Assembly (NCBI RefSeq): GCF_009176545.1 | Contig: NZ_VTOJ01000002.1 | Location: 1,674,001-1,738,000, forward strand | Direction of reading: 5' to 3' | From: Salinigranum salinum | GTDB taxonomy: Archaea; Halobacteriota; Halobacteria; Halobacteriales; Haloferacaceae | DNA length: 64,000 nucleotides | In this document: positions 1 to 8,133 of the stretch, piece after piece | How the letters are laid out: every line of letters begins with the position of its first letter | Numbering within the stretch: position 1 is the first letter of the stretch | The notes under the pieces: generated by a model | Seen by the model: the letters and a program-made list of their open reading frames with translations, nothing else | Told to the model about the DNA's origin: nothing | The model's database searches: none | Program-made: the position numbers and the translations under genes

Positions 1-1
1 G

Positions 2-70
2 GGGGTCTCGGGGAGCCTCCTGCGCTGGGGGACCGGCCCGCCGACGTGGGTCCCCGAAGAGTGGGTCTGA
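2..70 (+). CDS. C-terminal end of an unidentified protein (5' truncated)
   Basis: An open frame enters from the left window edge and closes with TGA at 68-70, giving 22 residues that end in PTWVPEEWV. The codons carry the G/C third positions typical of this genome, so this looks like the tail of a real gene. It is too short to assign a family. The next gene starts 70 bp downstream on the same strand. Confidence 0.45.
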   Translation, partial: GVSGSLLRWGTGPPTWVPEEWV

Positions 71-140
71 ACGGAGCCTCCGGTCCCGCGACGCCGACGG
101 CCACGCCAAGGGTTTTGTCTCGTCCTCCCGAGTCGCGACC

Positions 141-1211
141 ATGGAGATCGCCCCCTTCGCCCTCGAACGCTGGTTCGCCGAGGTCGAACACGACGCCGAC
201 GTGATGCTCGCCGAGTCCGGGATCCGCTCGCTCCACGCCGACCGGTTCGACACCGACCCCGACGACCTCGGCTACGTGATCCCGACGAACGGCGATCCCG
301 ATCTCCGCGACAGGATCGCCGGACGGTACGACCGCTCCGCCGAGGAGGTGCTCTGTACCTGTGGGACCCAGGAAGCCAACTTCCTCGCGTGCGTCGCGCT
401 CCTCGACTCGAGTTCACACGCCGTCTGCGTGACGCCGACGTACCAGTCACTCCACGAGCTCCCGCGGACGTTCGGCTCCGTGACGACCGTCGACCTCGAC
501 CCGCCGCGGTGGACGCTCGACGTCGACGCAGTCGCCGACGCGATCGAACCGAACACCGAACTCCTCGTGTTCAACAACCCGAACAACCCCACGGGACGCT
601 ACCACGCCGAGGAGACCGTCCGGGCGCTGTACGACCTCGCCGCCGACGCCGACGCGTACCTGCTGTGTGACGAGGTGTACCGGCTCCTGGCCGAGAACCC
701 GCTCCCGCCCGTGGCGTCGATGGGACCGCACGGCCTGTCGACCACGTCGGTGACGAAGTCGTACGGGCTCGCCGGGGCGCGGTTCGGCTGGCTCGTCGGC
801 GATCGGGAGGTCGTCGACGCCGCCTGGCGGTGGAAGGACTACACCACGATCTCGCCGTCGGCGTTCGGCCAGCACATCGCGCGACAGGCGCTCGGACGGC
901 GCGAGGCGACGATCCTCCGCGAGAACCGCGACCTCGCCCGCGACAACCACGCGATCGTCGCCGAGTGGCTCGACGACCACGGGCTGGACTGGCACAGCCC
1001 CGTCGGCGTCGACGGCTTCGTTCGGGTTCCGGAGGGGTTCGCGGACGGCGAGGCGTTCTGTCGGGCGGTCGTCAGGGAGGCGTCGGTCGTGCTCGCACCC
1101 GGGAACGCGTTCGGCTTCCCCGACTACTTCCGCATCGGGTTCGGCCTCCCGACCGACGACCTCCGCGAGGGACTCGACCGGGTCGGCCGCGTGATCGAAG
1201 ACGTCTCGTGA
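141..1211 (+). CDS. PLP-dependent class I/II aminotransferase
   Basis: Fold-type I aminotransferase of 356 residues, somewhat shorter than the usual 370-400. It should move an amino group between an amino acid and a 2-oxo acid in the cytosol. Visible signatures are NNPNNPTG at 145-152, the cofactor-binding CDEVYR around 176-181 (Asp177) and SVTKSYGLAGARFGW with the Schiff-base Lys206. Haloarchaeal enzymes of this shape are usually annotated only as aminotransferase class I/II, and nothing here fixes the substrate. It stands alone, with about 500 bp of non-coding sequence before the aIF5A gene. Start chosen at the first ATG, with no better candidate upstream. Confidence 0.9.
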   Translation: MEIAPFALERWFAEVEHDADVMLAESGIRSLHADRFDTDPDDLGYVIPTNGDPDLRDRIAGRYDRSAEEVLCTCGTQEANFLACVALLDSSSHAVCVTPTYQSLHELPRTFGSVTTVDLDPPRWTLDVDAVADAIEPNTELLVFNNPNNPTGRYHAEETVRALYDLAADADAYLLCDEVYRLLAENPLPPVASMGPHGLSTTSVTKSYGLAGARFGWLVGDREVVDAAWRWKDYTTISPSAFGQHIARQALGRREATILRENRDLARDNHAIVAEWLDDHGLDWHSPVGVDGFVRVPEGFADGEAFCRAVVREASVVLAPGNAFGFPDYFRIGFGLPTDDLREGLDRVGRVIEDVS

Positions 1212-1713
1212 CCCACGCCGGCAGGCGGTCGACGCCCCGGTCGGGGGACCGCGCGGTCGGTGACGGACACGAATCGTGACACGAACCCGAAAAAACGCTC
1301 TCTCGTCCCCACGGGGAACCACATGACAGACACACCGCAACGCCTCGTGTCCCGAGGGCGGCCGCGGCGCGACGTGTACACGTGGGGATGCTCAGACCGT
1401 CGTGCCACACCGTCCGGATTCGGGACGCGATGCGCAAGTGGAATGACGCGTCCTGAGAGCTTAATTATGCGCTCCCTAGAGCCGCGCACACGCCGGTTCG
1501 GCGGTCGACACGGACGAGGGGTGCGGTCGACGGAACCGGAGGGATCGGTGTTCCGGTCGGAGCCGTGGTCCAGTGCGACGGATCCGTGGGACGGCCGGGG
1601 CTGACACCACAGGGCCGTAGCACGGCTGATCCGTCCTCCCACCGGCACGACACCACGACCGGCCGTGGCGGTGTTCCAAACGGTTTATACTGCCGTCCCA
1701 AGAACCCACACAC
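1212..1713. other. intergenic region, 502 bp, no convincing gene
   Basis: No open frame here has coding-like composition. The sequence contains several short self-complementary stretches, such as GCCGGTTCGGC near 1493 and ACGGATCCGT near 1578. There is a TATA-like GCTTAATTATG near 1459-1469, about 245 bp before aIF5A. A non-coding transcript or long leader is possible, but no known RNA family (SRP RNA, RNase P RNA, tRNA) was recognised. Confidence 0.4.
1684..1689 (+). promoter_or_regulatory. TATA box of the aIF5A gene
   Basis: TTTATA lies 25-30 nt before the aIF5A ATG at 1714, the standard haloarchaeal spacing for a leaderless or very short-leader transcript. Confidence 0.6.
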
Positions 1714-2094
1714 ATGGCGAAAGAGCAGAAGCAGGTCCGAGAACTCCAGGAGGGGAGCTACGTGATGATGGAGGACTCCCCCTGTAAGATCAACGCGTAC
1801 TCCACCGCCAAACCCGGCAAGCACGGGAGCGCGAAGGCTCGCATCGAGGGGAAGGGCGTCTTCGACAACAAGAAGCGGTCGCTGTCACAGCCGGTCGACG
1901 CGAAGGTGTGGGTGCCGATCATCGAGCGCAAGGGCGGACAGGTGCTCTCGGTCTCCGACGGCGAGATGCAGGTGATGGACCTCGACACGTACGACACGTT
2001 CACGATGCGCATCCCCGACGGCGTCAGCGTCTCCTCCGACGACGAGATCGAGTTCCTCGAGTACGAGGGACAGCGCAAGATCGTCCGGTCGTAG
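1714..2094 (+). CDS. eif5A: translation initiation/elongation factor aIF5A
   Basis: Archaeal homologue of eIF5A, 126 residues, the usual length. It binds the ribosome and relieves stalling at difficult peptide bonds. The N-terminal SH3-like domain carries the hypusination loop [10 protein letters not shown], with Lys36 as the modified residue, followed by a C-terminal OB domain ending KIVRS. The gene has its own TATA box and is followed 9 bp later by an agmatinase-family gene. Two genes further on comes deoxyhypusine synthase, the enzyme that starts modification of Lys36. The identification is secure. Confidence 0.97.
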   Translation: MAKEQKQVRELQEGSYVMMEDSPCKINAYSTAKPGKHGSAKARIEGKGVFDNKKRSLSQPVDAKVWVPIIERKGGQVLSVSDGEMQVMDLDTYDTFTMRIPDGVSVSSDDEIEFLEYEGQRKIVRS

Positions 2095-2103
2095 GACGTC
2101 ACC

Positions 2104-2928
2104 ATGTTTCCCGGCGCGCGTACCCCGCGAGAGGCGGCCGACTACGTCGTCGTGGGCGCGCCGCTCGACGTCTCGACGACGTTCCAGCCGGGGGCCCGCT
2201 TCGGTCCCGACCGCGTGCGACGGTTCGCCGAGACGTACGACGACTACGACCACCGGACGGACCAGTGTTTCACGGCGCTCGGTGTCGCCGACGCGGGTGA
2301 CGTCCGGGCGTGGGACGACGCCGAGGAGTACCTCACGTTCCTCGCGGGCGAGCTCGGCGACGTCGTCCGTGACGGCGCGGTGCCGCTTCTCCTGGGCGGC
2401 GAGCACACGGTGAGCTACGCCGGCGTGGTGGCGACGGAGCCGGACGTCTTCGTCTGTCTCGACGCGCACCTCGACCTCCGGACGGAGTACGACGGGAACG
2501 AGTGGAGCCACGCCTGCGTGACCCGACACGTCCTCGACGTCGTCGACGAGGCCGTGATCCTCGGCGCCCGTACGGGGTCGGCCGAGGAGTGGGATCGCGC
2601 CGCAGAGCCGGACGTGACCGTGGTCCCGCCCGAAGACGTGAGCGAGTGGCTCACGGCCGTCGACGGCTTCGACCGGGACATCTACCTCAGCGTCGACGTC
2701 GACGGTGCGGATCCGAGCGTCGCCCCCGGCACCGGGACGATGGAGCCGTTCGGGCTCTCTGGCCGGGAGATGCGCGACGTCGTGCGAGCGGTAGCGCCCG
2801 CCTGTGTGGCCTGCGACGTGGTCGAGGTGAACGACCGCGACGACGGGCAGGCGGCGGCGCTCGGTGGGAAACTCCTCCGCGAGTTCGTCTACGAACACGC
2901 CGCAGGCGGAACGCGACCCCGAGACTGA
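2104..2928 (+). CDS. speB: agmatinase-family ureohydrolase, candidate for the aIF5A hypusination pathway
   Basis: Arginase/agmatinase superfamily protein of 274 residues. These binuclear Mn enzymes hydrolyse guanidino groups to release urea. The metal-binding motifs are present: GGEHT near 99-103, DAHLD near 119-123 and DVDGADP near 198-204. It starts 9 bp after aIF5A, so the two are probably co-transcribed. Work on Haloferax proposed that archaeal hypusination uses agmatine and that this neighbour removes the amidino group from the modified lysine; placement next to aIF5A and close to deoxyhypusine synthase fits that. Free agmatine remains an alternative substrate. Its 3' end lies inside a tandem 30-bp duplication. 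Confidence 0.88.
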   Translation: MFPGARTPREAADYVVVGAPLDVSTTFQPGARFGPDRVRRFAETYDDYDHRTDQCFTALGVADAGDVRAWDDAEEYLTFLAGELGDVVRDGAVPLLLGGEHTVSYAGVVATEPDVFVCLDAHLDLRTEYDGNEWSHACVTRHVLDVVDEAVILGARTGSAEEWDRAAEPDVTVVPPEDVSEWLTAVDGFDRDIYLSVDVDGADPSVAPGTGTMEPFGLSGREMRDVVRAVAPACVACDVVEVNDRDDGQAAALGGKLLREFVYEHAAGGTRPRD

Positions 2929-2963
2929 GGTCACAGGCGGAACGCGACCCCGAGACTGAGGTC
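2903..2963. repeat. tandem duplication of a 30-bp segment across the speB stop codon
   Basis: The 30 bp at 2903-2932 recur exactly at 2934-2963 with one intervening base. The first copy encodes the last speB codons and the stop; the second lies downstream. Perfect identity suggests a recent slippage or duplication event. Confidence 0.9.
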
Positions 2964-3064
2964 GCCGATGCGACGTTCGACGAGTGCGCCGTGACGTTGC
3001 TGTGACGCGTCGTGGCGCACTCGCAAGCAGAACCCCTACACTGCGGTCCCGCCGTTGTGAACTC

Positions 3065-3190
3065 GTGCAAGCATCCACGCTCGTTCTCGCGTTCGGCGCA
3101 CTGTTGTTCGTTCTCCCGATCCCCGGCACGTTCGTCGGCGGCGGGCTCGTGCTCCTCGGCGGGGCCCTCGCCCGCTGGCTCGGCCTGTGA
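3065..3190 (+). CDS. small membrane protein, 41 residues
   Basis: A short frame starting at GTG 3065 encodes 41 residues. Apart from five N-terminal residues it is one long hydrophobic, glycine-rich stretch with an internal PIPGTFVGG turn, ending ARWLGL. This suggests two short membrane helices. Peptides of this type, next to similar housekeeping genes, occur in haloarchaea as far as I recall. An upstream ATG at 2984 would add a basic, non-coding-looking extension through the 30-bp repeat, so the GTG is preferred. Function unknown. Confidence 0.6.
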   Translation: MQASTLVLAFGALLFVLPIPGTFVGGGLVLLGGALARWLGL

Positions 3191-3299
3191 GGCGCGACGG
3201 CACGCGGCGCGCGAGCCGAACGTCCACACCGGCGAGAAGGCGGAGCGGTCGCGGCGGGGGACGGGACAGATACAAGCGCGTCGCAGTCGACGACCGAGT

Positions 3300-4064
3300 A
3301 TGAGACTCACAGAACTCGTCGCGCGGTACGACGAGGAACTGCGGACCGACGCCTACGGCGACATCGACGCGAGCGCGAACGGGCTGCAGGTCGGCTCGCC
3401 GGAGGGGGAGGTCGACCACGTCGCCGTGGCGGTCGACGCGGCGACGGCGACGATCGAGGAGGCGGCCACGGCGGGGGCCGACGTGCTGGTGACCCACCAC
3501 GGGCTCTCGTGGGGTGGGATCGAGCGCGTCACCGGGCGGACGTACGACCGGATCGCCGCGCTGGTCGACGCCGGGATGGCGCTGTACGTCTCACACCTCC
3601 CGCTCGACGGCCACCAGCAGGTGGGCAACGCGGCCGGACTCGCCGAGTTTCTCGGGCTCGACCACCGCGAACCGTTCGCCACGATGGGCGGAGAGCCGGT
3701 CGGGCAACAGGGGCGGCTTCCGACGCCCACGTCGGCGTCGGGGCTCCGCGAGACGCTCGACGAACTCCCGCAGGGCAACCAGGAGACGCGGCTGCTCCCG
3801 TTCGGTCCCGAGGAGATCGAGACGGTCGCCATCGTCACGGGGAGCGGCGTCGACTTCCTCGACGCGGCCGTCGAGAGCGAGGCCGACGCGCTCGTCACCG
3901 GCGAGGGGAAGCAGCAGGCGTACCACCAGGCGCGGGAGTCGAAGCTCAACGTCTTCCTCGCGGGACATTACGCGACGGAGACGTTCGGCGTCCGGTCGCT
4001 GGCCGCGCTCGCCGCGGACTGGGGGCTGGAGACGACGTACGTCGAACATCCGACCGGGCTGTGA
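3300..4064 (+). CDS. NIF3-like dinuclear metal-centre protein
   Basis: NIF3/YbgI/DUF34 family, 254 residues, close to the normal length of single-domain members. These proteins form ring hexamers with a two-metal site; their biochemical role is still unsettled, though GTP cyclohydrolase I type 2 has been suggested in the past. Metal-ligand motifs are visible: THHGLSWGG near residues 65-73, SHLPLDGHQQVGNA near 98-111, and AGHYATETFG near the C terminus with the paired His and Glu. It sits between the agmatinase-type gene and deoxyhypusine synthase on the same strand, but separated by gaps of about 75-110 bp. A functional tie to hypusination is not shown. Confidence 0.9.
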   Translation: MRLTELVARYDEELRTDAYGDIDASANGLQVGSPEGEVDHVAVAVDAATATIEEAATAGADVLVTHHGLSWGGIERVTGRTYDRIAALVDAGMALYVSHLPLDGHQQVGNAAGLAEFLGLDHREPFATMGGEPVGQQGRLPTPTSASGLRETLDELPQGNQETRLLPFGPEEIETVAIVTGSGVDFLDAAVESEADALVTGEGKQQAYHQARESKLNVFLAGHYATETFGVRSLAALAADWGLETTYVEHPTGL

Positions 4065-4139
4065 GCGACTGACGGCGGGCCCGCGTCCCCGCAGGACGGA
4101 CCGGGACGTTCAAACGCCGGCCCCGCCCATCTCTCGCCC

Positions 4140-5225
4140 ATGAGCGACCAGGGAGACGCCTCGGACGCCCCCGACGAAGACGGAGCGGGCAACGCCGGGG
4201 CGGCGGACGATGGGCACCGAGAGACGTTCCGCCACGACCCGATCGGCCACGCCCGGGTGCGGGCGGGGATGACCGTCGGCGAGCTCGTCGACGAGTACGG
4301 GAAGGCGGGGATCGGTGCCGCCGACGTCGACCGGGCGGTCGACGTCTACGCCGAGATGCTCTCGCCAGACGTCACGAACTTCGTCGGCCTCGCGGGCGCG
4401 ATGGTCCCGGCGGGGATGCGACAGATCGTGACGGACCTGATCCGCGACGGCCACGTCGACGCGCTGGTGACGACGGGCGCGAACCTCACACACGACGCCA
4501 TCGAGGCCGTGGGCGGCAAACACCACCACGGCAGCGTCGGTCCGCACGACCACCGGGTGGAGGAGCGCACCGACGCACGGAACGAGCGCGAACACGACGA
4601 ACGACTCCGCGACGAGGGCGTCGACCGCATCTACAACGTCTACCTCCCGCAGGAACACTTCACCCTGTTCGAGGAGCACCTGCGCGCGAACGTCTTCCCG
4701 AAGCTGGAACGGACCGTCACGATCCGGGAGTTCACCCGCGAGCTGGGCCGGGCGAACCTCGAACAGAACGAGGAGCGAGGGGTCGACGAGGATCCCGGCA
4801 TCGCCGCCGCCGCCTACGAGCACGACGTTCCCGTCTACGTGCCCGCGATCCAGGACTCCGTGCTGGGGATCCAGGCGTGGATCTACGGCCAGACCTCCGA
4901 GTTCGCCCTCGACGCGATCGGCGACATGACGCACCTCTCGGACCTCGCCTTCGCGGCCGACTCCGCGGGTGCGCTGGTCGTCGGCGGCGGCGTCCCGAAG
5001 AACTACACCCTCCAGACGATGCTGACGGTCCCGGACGCGTACGACTACGCGGTGCAGTTGACGATGGATCCCTCGCATACGGGGGGCCTGTCGGGCGCGA
5101 CGCTCGACGAGGCGCGGTCGTGGGGCAAACTCGAGAAGTCCGCGCGCAACGTGACCGTGGTGGGGGACGCGACGATCACCCTTCCACTGGTCGTGGCGGC
5201 GGCGCGCGAGCGGGCAGGGGAGTGA
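4140..5225 (+). CDS. dys: deoxyhypusine synthase
   Basis: Deoxyhypusine synthase, 361 residues, the expected length. It transfers the aminobutyl moiety of spermidine (or, in haloarchaea, probably an agmatine-derived group) to the conserved lysine of aIF5A, using NAD. The catalytic-lysine motif EARSWGKLEKSARNV is present with Lys330, as is the conserved VVGGGVPKNY segment near 280-289. The first about 25 residues form an acidic, low-complexity tail before the conserved FRHDPIGH. It is in the same direction as aIF5A and the agmatinase-type gene, completing the pathway block. Confidence 0.96.
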   Translation: MSDQGDASDAPDEDGAGNAGAADDGHRETFRHDPIGHARVRAGMTVGELVDEYGKAGIGAADVDRAVDVYAEMLSPDVTNFVGLAGAMVPAGMRQIVTDLIRDGHVDALVTTGANLTHDAIEAVGGKHHHGSVGPHDHRVEERTDARNEREHDERLRDEGVDRIYNVYLPQEHFTLFEEHLRANVFPKLERTVTIREFTRELGRANLEQNEERGVDEDPGIAAAAYEHDVPVYVPAIQDSVLGIQAWIYGQTSEFALDAIGDMTHLSDLAFAADSAGALVVGGGVPKNYTLQTMLTVPDAYDYAVQLTMDPSHTGGLSGATLDEARSWGKLEKSARNVTVVGDATITLPLVVAAARERAGE

Positions 5226-5370
5226 GCCGGACGAGCAGTGGGGAGAGTGACCAGCATCGGGCCGGTGACGAGGACGAGCCGAGCCGAATCGGTCGTGACA
5301 AAAGACGGGGGCGGAGTGGCGGTAGCATCCCACGGTCGACCGGAGCGGCGAGCGGCGAGGAGACGACGCC

Positions 5371-6333
5371 TCACGACCCGTCAGTGTCGACCAGAAACGG
5401 TCCCACGCGGTCGAGCGCGTCGACGCCCTGCGCCTCACCAGCGAGTTCGGGGACTCGCCTGACGGGGAGGTCGAACCGCTCGTCGATCTCGTCGAGGCGA
5501 GCGGCGTGGCGCTCGGCGTCGCGGCGGCACCGATCGCAGGAACACCCCTCGCGGTTCTCGAAGACGCGGTTCACCACGAGCGAGTCGACGGGAACGTCGG
5601 CGTCAGTCAGTCGGGCCACCAGTCGGTCGGCCTCCGCGATGGCCATCCGTTCGGGCGTGAGCACCACACGGAATCGGGTCCGAGCCGGATCGCGCAGGAG
5701 CGCGCCGACCCGGGCGATGCGTTCCTGGAGCGACGCGACCTCGTCGCGGTCGTCGTCCGACCGCCAGTACGCCGCCGGGCCGAGCACCATGCTCTTCGCG
5801 GCGCGACCGGCCCGCCGTACACGTTTCTGGACGTCGCCAGCGACGCCGAGCGTCTCGGCGAGCACGTCCGGCAGGTCCAGCAGTCGGAGCGTGTGCCCGG
5901 TCGGGGCGGTGTCGAAGACGACCGTGTCGTAGCCGGCGTCGGCGTAGCGAGCGACGTACTCCAGCGCCGCGACCTCGTCGCCGCCGGGGATCAGCCCCGC
6001 CTCGAACAGTCGTTCGAGGTCCGCGTCCGACAGCCGGAGGCCGGCGTCGCGGAACTCGCGGGCGAGCGCCTCGACGACGCGCCGGTAGGCGTCCTGGCCG
6101 GTCTCGGGGTCGACCTCGACGGCGTCGAGTCCCTCGTGTACCTCTCTCGGTTCACCGTCGAGATCGCACTCGAAGGCGTCGCCGAGCGAGTGTGCCGGGT
6201 CGGTCGAGACGACGAGCGTCTCGCCCGCAGTCGAGCGAGCCAGGGCGTGGGCCGCCGCACACGTCGTCTTGCCGACGCCACCCTTGCCCCCGTAGAGCAC
6301 GATCTCCGGTGCCGCAGAACGCTCCCCGGTCAT
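5371..6333 (-). CDS. ArsA/Get3-family ATPase
   Basis: Cytosolic P-loop ATPase of 320 residues, the size of single-domain Get3/TRC40 proteins rather than the duplicated bacterial ArsA. The deviant Walker A GGKGGVGKTT occupies 15-24, a switch region STDPAHSLGDAF follows, and DTAPTGHTLRLL lies near 150. A CSCDRC pair near residue 255 matches the zinc-binding CxxC used for Get3 dimerisation. The likely role is membrane-protein targeting of the tail-anchored type; arsenite transport is unlikely since no arsB or arsR is nearby. The GTC-rich 5' flank contains the 37-bp tandem repeat. Confidence 0.9.
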   Translation of the reverse strand: MTGERSAAPEIVLYGGKGGVGKTTCAAAHALARSTAGETLVVSTDPAHSLGDAFECDLDGEPREVHEGLDAVEVDPETGQDAYRRVVEALAREFRDAGLRLSDADLERLFEAGLIPGGDEVAALEYVARYADAGYDTVVFDTAPTGHTLRLLDLPDVLAETLGVAGDVQKRVRRAGRAAKSMVLGPAAYWRSDDDRDEVASLQERIARVGALLRDPARTRFRVVLTPERMAIAEADRLVARLTDADVPVDSLVVNRVFENREGCSCDRCRRDAERHAARLDEIDERFDLPVRRVPELAGEAQGVDALDRVGPFLVDTDGS

Positions 6334-6409
6334 CGTGTCGGTAGACGAACCCGACCACTACAAATCCGCCGGTCGCGCAGTCGTGGGGACAGCCGACCGG
6401 GGCGTACAC

Positions 6410-6556
6410 GGATCGAGGCGGACACGGGTCCACACCGGATTCACGCGGATCGAGACGGACACGGGACCACACCGGATTCACGCGGATCGAGACGGACACG
6501 GGTCCACACCGGATTCACGCGAACGGGGACGGATACGGGGCGACACCGGACGCGTC
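6410..6556. repeat. 37-bp tandem repeat, about four copies
   Basis: Copies at 6410-6446, 6447-6483 and 6484-6520 differ by one or two bases; a fourth, diverged and slightly shortened copy runs to about 6556. The unit begins GGATCGAGACGGACACGGGT and ends TTCACGC. The array fills the space between the Get3-type gene start and the stop of the next minus-strand gene, into which the last copy just reaches. Confidence 0.92.
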
Positions 6557-6977
6557 AGTCGCGGTCGCTCGGCTCCGCGTACCCGTCCTCCGCGGGGCTG
6601 TAGTCGAGCACGCCGACGTCGCCGAGCGTGAGCGCCTCGGGGTGGTAGCTCCCGTCGGGGGAGTGATAGCCGGCGGCCTCGAGCACCGCCGAGACGACCG
6701 CCTGGTCCTCCGCCTCGATCCCGACGGCGTCGGCGACGCGCTCGACGCGGTGTTCGGTGCAGGAGACGTCCTGGATCTCCCAGGTGAACCCCTCGTAGTT
6801 CCGGAGCACGACCACGACGATGTCGCCGACGCCGAGGTCCGCGTCGTCGCCCGCGCGAGCGCAGGCCCCACACCGGACCGTCCCGCGGTCGACGTCCTGT
6901 CTGACGGCGAGGCTCTCGACGACGAGCCCCGTGAACTCCCGTCTGAGGTCGGCTTCGGTCCGGCGTGGGAGTGGCAT
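6555..6977 (-). CDS. haloarchaeal conserved protein with CxxC motif
   Basis: 140 residues, no family recognised. After a short N-terminal helix it has an RCGACAR zinc-knuckle-like CxxC near residue 35, then a beta-rich region LGVGDIVVVVLRNYEGF and a second conserved Cys in DVSCTEH near 70. The C-terminal half looks helical and mentions no transmembrane segment. Start taken at ATG 6977 (MPLPRRTEADL) because the upstream extension to 7052 is arginine-rich and uncharacteristic. Its 3' end abuts the tandem repeat, so the last residues may be variable between strains. Function unknown. Confidence 0.65.
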   Translation of the reverse strand: MPLPRRTEADLRREFTGLVVESLAVRQDVDRGTVRCGACARAGDDADLGVGDIVVVVLRNYEGFTWEIQDVSCTEHRVERVADAVGIEAEDQAVVSAVLEAAGYHSPDGSYHPEALTLGDVGVLDYSPAEDGYAEPSDRD

Positions 6978-7111
6978 CGTCCGCCACGATGGGAGCGAAC
7001 TACAAATACTGCCGGGGCGACGGATCCGACGCCGCCGGTGACCCCTTCCCACCGATCGGGAACGGATGACAGCGTTCTTGCCCCGGGACGCCCTCCTTCC
7101 GGACGACCCAG

Positions 7112-7558
7112 ATGTACGACGACATCCTGCTTCCGACGGACGGGACCGAGTCGATGGCGGCCGTCTACCGACACACGATCGATCTCGCGAAACGACACGA
7201 CGCGACCGTCCACGTCCTCTACGTGGTCGACGACCGCGCGTTCCTGACGCTCGCCCCCGACCTCGTCGACGACGTGGTGGGCGAACTCGAAGGGGAGGGG
7301 GACGAAGCGACCGCCGCGGCGCTCGACCGACTGGCCAGCGGTGGCGTCGACGCGCGGGCGGTCCTCCGCCGCGGGAGCCCCGCCGAGGAGATCATCGCGT
7401 ACGTCGAAGAGGCCGGGATCGACATCGTCACCATGGGCACCCACGGCGCGAACTACCGGCAGAACATGGTCGGGAGCGTCTCGGCCCGCGTGGTCGCGGA
7501 CGCGCCCGTCCCCGTCCTGACGGTGAACGTCAACGGTGACGACGACGACGCGGAGTGA
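7112..7558 (+). CDS. universal stress protein, UspA family
   Basis: Single-domain UspA protein of 148 residues. It begins with the typical strand MYDDILLPTDGTE and ends with the nucleotide-binding signature GTHGANYRQNMVGSVS, matching Gx2Gx9G(S/T), so it probably binds ATP. It is one of three UspA genes in the window. Standalone, with an acidic tail (GDDDDAE). Confidence 0.93.
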   Translation: MYDDILLPTDGTESMAAVYRHTIDLAKRHDATVHVLYVVDDRAFLTLAPDLVDDVVGELEGEGDEATAAALDRLASGGVDARAVLRRGSPAEEIIAYVEEAGIDIVTMGTHGANYRQNMVGSVSARVVADAPVPVLTVNVNGDDDDAE

Positions 7559-7615
7559 CGACGGTCGTCGGGAGAGGACGAACCGGTTTTATCCGAGGCG
7601 TGTGATCGTGTCGGC

Positions 7616-7825
7616 ATGGCACAGGAGTGTCCCGTCTGCGGCACCGCAATCGTCGCGTTCGTCGACCTCCCCGAGGCCGTGCGCGAACGACTGGAAGCCG
7701 ATCCGGAGCGACAGTGGCAGTCGGTCGCCCACCGCCGGGAGAAACACACCGCCTGTCCCGACTGTGAGCTGGAGATCCACGGCTGCGGTCAGCCGTACGC
7801 GATCCCCGAGCAGGCAGTGCAGTAG
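7616..7825 (+). CDS. small zinc-ribbon protein
   Basis: 69 residues with two CxxC knuckles: CPVCG at 5-9 and CPDC near 47-50, plus His and Cys residues after the second. A zinc ribbon is likely. A TATA-like TTTTAT at 7587-7592 is placed 27 nt before the ATG, supporting this start and a leaderless message. Small CxxC proteins are abundant in haloarchaea and several have roles in stress or motility regulation; which applies here is unknown. Confidence 0.75.
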   Translation: MAQECPVCGTAIVAFVDLPEAVRERLEADPERQWQSVAHRREKHTACPDCELEIHGCGQPYAIPEQAVQ

Positions 7826-7947
7826 AGTCGAGAACCACTGGCGAGTCGGTGAGAAACCGATTTGTTCCCGCGCGGTCGACATCCGGGTGGCCGATGACGA
7901 GCGAACCGCTCAGAACCGGGGTGGCACCCGGTGGTGACGAGCCCTAT

Positions 7948-8133
7948 GAGTGCCGAGGCCGCCAATTTTGATGGTAGAAGGGCTCTCTGAGGCCGTCTTA
8001 TTGGGGTCACAGTAGACAGAGGCCACAGTCAGAATACAGTCGGGCAGGCAGACACGGATTTATGAGCACAGGCGAGCAAGCACACTGCATGGCCGCCGAA
8101 ATTTCCGACCGAGTTCGAGAAATCGCCGAGGCT
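7948..8133 (+). repeat. copy 1 of a duplicated promoter/antitoxin segment
   Basis: The segment from GAGTGCCGAGGCCGCC at 7948 through the first codons of the antitoxin gene recurs, diverged, at 8869-9060. Shared blocks include the first 16 bases, GGGCAGGCAGACACGGAT just before the TATA element, and GGCCGCCGAAAT at the antitoxin start. Confidence 0.8.
8058..8064 (+). promoter_or_regulatory. TATA box of the toxin-antitoxin operon
   Basis: ATTTATG at 8058-8064, preceded by a BRE-like CACGG, lies about 27 nt before the ATG at 8089. It overlaps the alternative ATG at 8062, which argues that translation begins at 8089. Confidence 0.55.

Noticed and set aside
1475..1680. SRP RNA or RNase P RNA gene in the gap before aIF5A
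   Set aside because: Some stem-forming stretches exist but none of the conserved motifs of these RNAs could be identified.
3300..4064. GTP cyclohydrolase activity for the NIF3 protein
   Set aside because: The family link to GTP cyclohydrolase I type 2 is doubtful in general and the local genes give no folate context.
5371..6333. Arsenite-pump ATPase ArsA
   Set aside because: Single-domain length, CxxC pair and no ars neighbours favour the Get3-type assignment.
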